Source: Larkinella rosea (lineage in GTDB: Bacteria; Bacteroidota; Bacteroidia; Cytophagales; Spirosomataceae). From it: a DNA stretch of 64,000 nt. Both the position numbers and the translations under genes were made by a program. The DNA lies in NCBI RefSeq assembly GCF_003858635.1, contig NZ_RQJO01000007.1:187941-251940 (forward strand). The letters are read 5' to 3'. Position 1 is the first letter of the stretch, and each line of letters opens with the position of its first letter. The notes below the pieces were generated by a model. It was given only the letters and a program-made list of their open reading frames with translations, had not been told where the DNA came from and did no database searches. Below are positions 60,477 through 64,000 of this stretch, in pieces.

Positions 60477-61769
60477 TCAATTATCGACATCCTTTATTGT
60501 GGGTCGTTCATCATTTTTCCGCGTTTCATACTGCCTTTTAAATTCCCGCAAATTCGGGCGGTTTTTTCGCTTCCTTTTCAATTCATACGCATAAACCGTT
60601 TGACCCAACTGGTATAGAAACGGGTGCGCTACACTCTCGTACTCGTATTTGTTATCGTTCAGAATCTCGTCTTTATTGACGTAGATTGTCGCCGAAAGCA
60701 TAAACTCGATCCGGTTTTTGAAATCAGCAACGTAAGACGCATCCGTCATAAAACCGTACGCCCAACCCACTTTATTAAACACCCGAACCCCTTCCGGTAA
60801 CTTGTGGTGTAAACTGTCCTGAAAAAAGAACTTCACGTACGTGTCGTAATACTGATCCGAGTCGTATTTGGGGTAATTGGTTTCGCCGGGAAACTGGGAT
60901 AAATACTGGTATAAAAATGCATAGTCGCTGTCGGTTAAATCGAATCGCTGGCGTTCCGGAACGGATTGCGGAAACAGCACCGACTGCAAGGTTTGCTGAA
61001 AGGCTTCGAGCGGGTATTTGTTCCGGGTTGAAAAGTCGAACGGTTCATGAACCAGGCTGTCGCGGGCGGTCAGATACCCCTTTCCCAACTTATCAATCCG
61101 GCGAAAATCAAACGCATCCGGATTATAGGCGGCTGGCTGTGCGTAAATCAATGTGCCATCGGGACGAATGAATCGGACCGGGTTCGTATGGCGGTTTTCT
61201 TCGGAAGTCATCCGGACGAAACGGTGGGTGATGCGGGTGTCGAGATAGCCTTTGGCGTGCAGCGAACGATTGATTTCCTGTTGACCTACAAACTCATACA
61301 TACGGCTATAGGCATCGTTATCGCTCACCAGAAATGCTTTTTTGATAAAATGGGCAATTGACGGAAAACCGGTTTCGGACGTATTATCCGTCCACTCCCT
61401 GGTTTGATTCCGAAACGCACTGTCGAACTGCATGGCCGTGAACAGGGTCACATCCGGAATCTTCATCCGGTTCAGTTTTTCGAGCGAAAGCAGGGCCAGC
61501 GGTAATTTGACCGTTGAAGCCGGATTGAAATAAGTAGTGCTGTCGACGTGAAAATAGTAGTTGGTAAACGTCGGAACGTTGTTACGGTCGCGGTCGATTC
61601 GGGTGTAGATGATTTGTAATCGGTACGTGTCCGGGTGTCTGATCACTTCCTGAAAAACCGGGTTCTGATTTTTCGCGAAAAGGTTCGTCAGCAGGGGAGA
61701 GGTTCGAGCCTGACCATATCCGGTTGTTAGGGCCAAACCAAGGGCGAAGACGGCTAAAAGTTTGTTCAT
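60477..61769 (-). CDS. Serine hydrolase with class A beta-lactamase fold
   Basis: Exported protein of 430 residues. Signal peptide MNKLLAVFALGLALTTGYGQ. The active-site motif STVK (85-88, S-x-x-K), SDN (149-151) and a KTG-like stretch KVGWAYGFMTDASYVADF (about 339-356; the usual K-T/S-G reads KVG) are in the right order. The residues upstream of the SxxK (YFNPASTVKLPLALLSLEKL) match beta-lactamase-like proteins (PF13354 type). The large size (about 270 expected for a real class A enzyme), the long insert (about 165-330) and the altered third motif argue for a peptidase-like or penicillin-binding function rather than an antibiotic-degrading enzyme. It lies 15 nt upstream of the end of the TonB receptor gene on the same strand. 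Confidence 0.85.
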   Translation of the reverse strand: MNKLLAVFALGLALTTGYGQARTSPLLTNLFAKNQNPVFQEVIRHPDTYRLQIIYTRIDRDRNNVPTFTNYYFHVDSTTYFNPASTVKLPLALLSLEKLNRMKIPDVTLFTAMQFDSAFRNQTREWTDNTSETGFPSIAHFIKKAFLVSDNDAYSRMYEFVGQQEINRSLHAKGYLDTRITHRFVRMTSEENRHTNPVRFIRPDGTLIYAQPAAYNPDAFDFRRIDKLGKGYLTARDSLVHEPFDFSTRNKYPLEAFQQTLQSVLFPQSVPERQRFDLTDSDYAFLYQYLSQFPGETNYPKYDSDQYYDTYVKFFFQDSLHHKLPEGVRVFNKVGWAYGFMTDASYVADFKNRIEFMLSATIYVNKDEILNDNKYEYESVAHPFLYQLGQTVYAYELKRKRKNRPNLREFKRQYETRKNDERPTIKDVDN

Positions 61770-61785
61770 GATGAAGAATCTGGTA

Positions 61786-64000
61786 TCAAAAATCCACCCG
61801 ATAATAAAAAACCGGCAGAAAACCCAACTGGTATTCCCGCTTGATGAACGTGCCATCAGGCTGGGGCGCATAGCTCAGCGTCAGGATATTCTGAATGCCA
61901 AGTATGTTGACGAGGTCGACGGCAATCGTGTGAGTCAGCCGGGTGCGGTTAATTTTATAATCCACTTTCAGGTCAAACCGGCGGTAATCCGGAAATTGGA
62001 GCGTGTTGCGGCTGGCACTCTGGTACACAATATCCTGGGCGGCTTGCGAGCGGGCTTCGTCGACCGGACCGTACCAGCGACCACCGATGGCGGTGAACTT
62101 CGCACCCAGATTCAGGCTCGTGCGGCCAAAGGTAAATTCTTTCGCAAAAACCGCATTGAATGCGTATTTTCCGTTGAAATCCGTATTTCGCAACACGCCG
62201 TCGGAGCCTTTGTATTTGGCATCGAACAACGAACCCGTGACGAGAAAATAATACCCATCGCTGAAAAACTTCTCGAGCGTCAGTTCCGCGCCATAATTCC
62301 GCCCGGTTCCTTTGTTCACCAGCTTACCCGGAAAAATCCGTGAAAAACCTGCTCCGGTATTCAGAATGGAAAATGAGCTTTGCTGTTCTTCAATCGGTAC
62401 ATCAAACAATTTCTGGTAATAGGCTTCGATTTTCAACCGCATGTTTCGGCCCAGCAACCGATCGTAGGAGGTCACATAATGCCAGCTTTTGGTCAGCCCC
62501 ACATCCGAATTCAGGTATTGCCGGTTTTTATGTAAATCCGCCCCGTAAAAGTAAGTATACGTTGGCTGAATCTGGCTGTGCAAACCGGCCGCGAAGCTGA
62601 GCTTCTGGCGGTTGGGCAAATCCCAGGACAGACCCAGGCGGGGCTCGGCGGGCGAATAACTGTTTTTGTTGAGCGAAAAATACAAACTCGTCAAACCGGC
62701 GCTCAGCGTCAGTCGATCGGCCAGATTAACGCGCCACTGCACATAAGGCTGCAGCAAAACCGCCGATTGCCGCGAATCCCAGCGGGTTAGCCACGGACCC
62801 AGTTGAGTTGGCGCATTTGGAACCGGCGTTACCACGCGGGCACTATCGATAAAATTAAATGAATACAGATCCCCGATCAAACCGGCCCGCAGCGTACTGC
62901 GCGAACTGAATTTATGGTTGACAGCTCCCGCCAGGGAGGTTTTGGTTTCGGAAAACCGGTAATCCAGAATCGGGGCTTTGCCCGTAATTTTATAGCGGTT
63001 ATTCTCCACAACTGGCAAACCATCGGCTCCGTTCTGGAAAAAAAGGTAGTTGTGGTACGCGTCCTGCACAGTGCCCGACTCGGCCAGGGTCAGCCGAACA
63101 AATGTTTTGCGGTTGAGCGGTTTTTCGTAGGTAATACCAGCAACGCCCATGCGCGCCGTGTAATACTGGTCGCGGTCGTTTTGTCCGAAAATATTCCGGT
63201 CGGTCACTTCCTGTTCACTGATGAGCAGGTCGATGGTGCTCGTGCCTCCGAATCCCCAGAAGGACAGTTTCGCGTTGTTTTTGAGCGGGAAATTGAACCG
63301 AAACGAGGCATCCTGGTAGCGCGGAAGTGCCTGGGTACCAATGTCGATACCGGCTTTTTTGAAGAGCCAGAGGTTGGCGTAGCGATACGTTACGAAATAC
63401 GACGACCCGGTTTTTCTGGACAACGGCCCTTCCAGTGCAGCTTCGGTTCCTAAAAAGCCAAATTGCAGCGAGCGCTGGTGTTTTTCGTTATTGCCGTTTC
63501 GCAACCGAAGGTCGAAAACACCGGCGATGCCGTTGCCGTATTCCGCCGGAAAAGCGCCGGTGAAAAAGTCGGAATTGGCCAGCATTTTATTACTGATGAT
63601 GCTTACCGAACCGCCGGTTGTTCCGGCAATGGCGAAATGGTTGGGATTCGGAACCGAGATGCCCTCGACCCGCCAGAGGACGCCACCCGGCGAATTGCCC
63701 CGAATCACAATGTCATTGCGGGAGTCGTCGGCACCCTGCACGCCGGCAAAGTTGGACGCCATCCGGGCGGGTTCGCCCCGGCTTCCGGCGTAGCGGTCGG
63801 CTTCGTCGACCGTAAATTGTCGGGCCGATACAACGGCCATTTCATTGCGGGCGTCGCCGGTTCGCTGCGCCTTAACGGTAACGCTGGCTAGTTCGGTAAT
63901 GGCTTCTTCCAGGTCGACATCCAGAATGGTTTCGCGGCCCGCATCAACAATAATGTTATTTAGTAAAGCTTCTTTGTAACCAATCAGACTTATTTTGACC
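61786..64000 (-). CDS. TonB-dependent receptor, N-terminus cut by the window end
   Basis: Outer membrane receptor; 738 codons are present, and the reading frame runs to the edge at 64000, so the start is beyond. The visible N-terminal part is the end of a regulatory-like domain (VKISLIGYKEALLNN, VDLEEAITELASVTVKAQR). The plug follows, with QGADDSRNDIVIRGNSPGGV, VEGISVPNPNHF and FPAEYGNGIAGVFDLRLRNG. The rest is the barrel, ending in YQLGFLPVFYYRVDF, a proper aromatic end. The class resembles TonB receptors without a SusD partner. Downstream, the serine hydrolase is probably in the same operon (16 nt). Confidence 0.92.
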   Translation of the reverse strand, partial: VKISLIGYKEALLNNIIVDAGRETILDVDLEEAITELASVTVKAQRTGDARNEMAVVSARQFTVDEADRYAGSRGEPARMASNFAGVQGADDSRNDIVIRGNSPGGVLWRVEGISVPNPNHFAIAGTTGGSVSIISNKMLANSDFFTGAFPAEYGNGIAGVFDLRLRNGNNEKHQRSLQFGFLGTEAALEGPLSRKTGSSYFVTYRYANLWLFKKAGIDIGTQALPRYQDASFRFNFPLKNNAKLSFWGFGGTSTIDLLISEQEVTDRNIFGQNDRDQYYTARMGVAGITYEKPLNRKTFVRLTLAESGTVQDAYHNYLFFQNGADGLPVVENNRYKITGKAPILDYRFSETKTSLAGAVNHKFSSRSTLRAGLIGDLYSFNFIDSARVVTPVPNAPTQLGPWLTRWDSRQSAVLLQPYVQWRVNLADRLTLSAGLTSLYFSLNKNSYSPAEPRLGLSWDLPNRQKLSFAAGLHSQIQPTYTYFYGADLHKNRQYLNSDVGLTKSWHYVTSYDRLLGRNMRLKIEAYYQKLFDVPIEEQQSSFSILNTGAGFSRIFPGKLVNKGTGRNYGAELTLEKFFSDGYYFLVTGSLFDAKYKGSDGVLRNTDFNGKYAFNAVFAKEFTFGRTSLNLGAKFTAIGGRWYGPVDEARSQAAQDIVYQSASRNTLQFPDYRRFDLKVDYKINRTRLTHTIAVDLVNILGIQNILTLSYAPQPDGTFIKREYQLGFLPVFYYRVDF

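Noticed and set aside
1-64000. CRISPR array, prophage or integrative element
   Set aside because: No regularly spaced repeats, no phage structural genes, no integrase or intact transposase seen; only the IS3 orfA relic.

Overview
The window looks like a chromosomal segment of a Bacteroidota bacterium of the order Cytophagales. A Spirosoma/Larkinella-like member of the Spirosomataceae is my best guess, by inference only. The reasons are: SusC/SusD and other TonB-linked outer membrane proteins with N-terminal carboxypeptidase-regulatory-like domains; a thermolysin-type protease with a C-terminal T9SS sorting domain; BatB/BatC-like proteins; promoters of the TTG/TTTG-N18-21-TAnnTTTG type; few Shine-Dalgarno sites; and moderately GC-rich DNA broken by a few AT-rich islands.

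Layout. 1-6.4 kb: a NarL-type response regulator, a SusC/SusD pair and a small secreted protein. Two promoters here share an identically spaced motif, suggesting one regulon. 6.5-17.6 kb (minus strand): an NTF2-like protein, a queuosine-precursor transporter, an AlaA-type aminotransferase and the glutamate synthase genes gltD/gltB. An AT-rich stand-alone reverse transcriptase with a long C-terminal extension sits between alaA and gltD and is the best candidate for a poorly described (probably anti-phage) system. 17.6-21.6 kb: an alpha/beta hydrolase, a DUF1508 protein and an orphan LytS-type kinase. 21.9-29.3 kb: a barrel-less TonB-plug protein, an outer membrane beta-barrel receptor and an amidohydrolase. 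29.5-33.2 kb: an MscS-type channel and a decayed sulfatase gene. 33.3-41 kb: a secreted M4 protease, RNase Z, deoC and two sugar-metabolism-type enzymes.

41-45.6 kb (minus strand): a STAS protein, purC, a thiolase and BatC/BatB-like proteins. 45.8-49.2 kb: tRNA-Ser(GCT), tRNA-Pro(TGG) and tRNA-Arg(TCT), each with a visible promoter and terminator. Among them lie a beta-propeller/YceI fusion lipoprotein, an IS3-type orfA remnant and a possible small RNA. 49.3-54.2 kb: small lipoproteins, a PAS histidine kinase and a DUF3037/HipA-like kinase pair. 54.3-64 kb: purL, a Uma2-type nuclease, truA, an XdhC/MocA-type pair, a DinB protein, a class-A-beta-lactamase-fold serine hydrolase, and a TonB-dependent receptor cut by the window end.

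A recurring feature is long, near-perfect inverted repeats between genes (6396-6503, 8182-8294, 37006-37086, 38839-38933, 39878-39958, 41016-41062, 58031-58092). Two of these belong to the same sequence family. Housekeeping functions (glutamate synthase, purine synthesis, tRNA processing and modification) are mixed with accessory functions (glycan uptake, secretion, defence-like genes). Apart from the reverse transcriptase, no integrated mobile element is evident.
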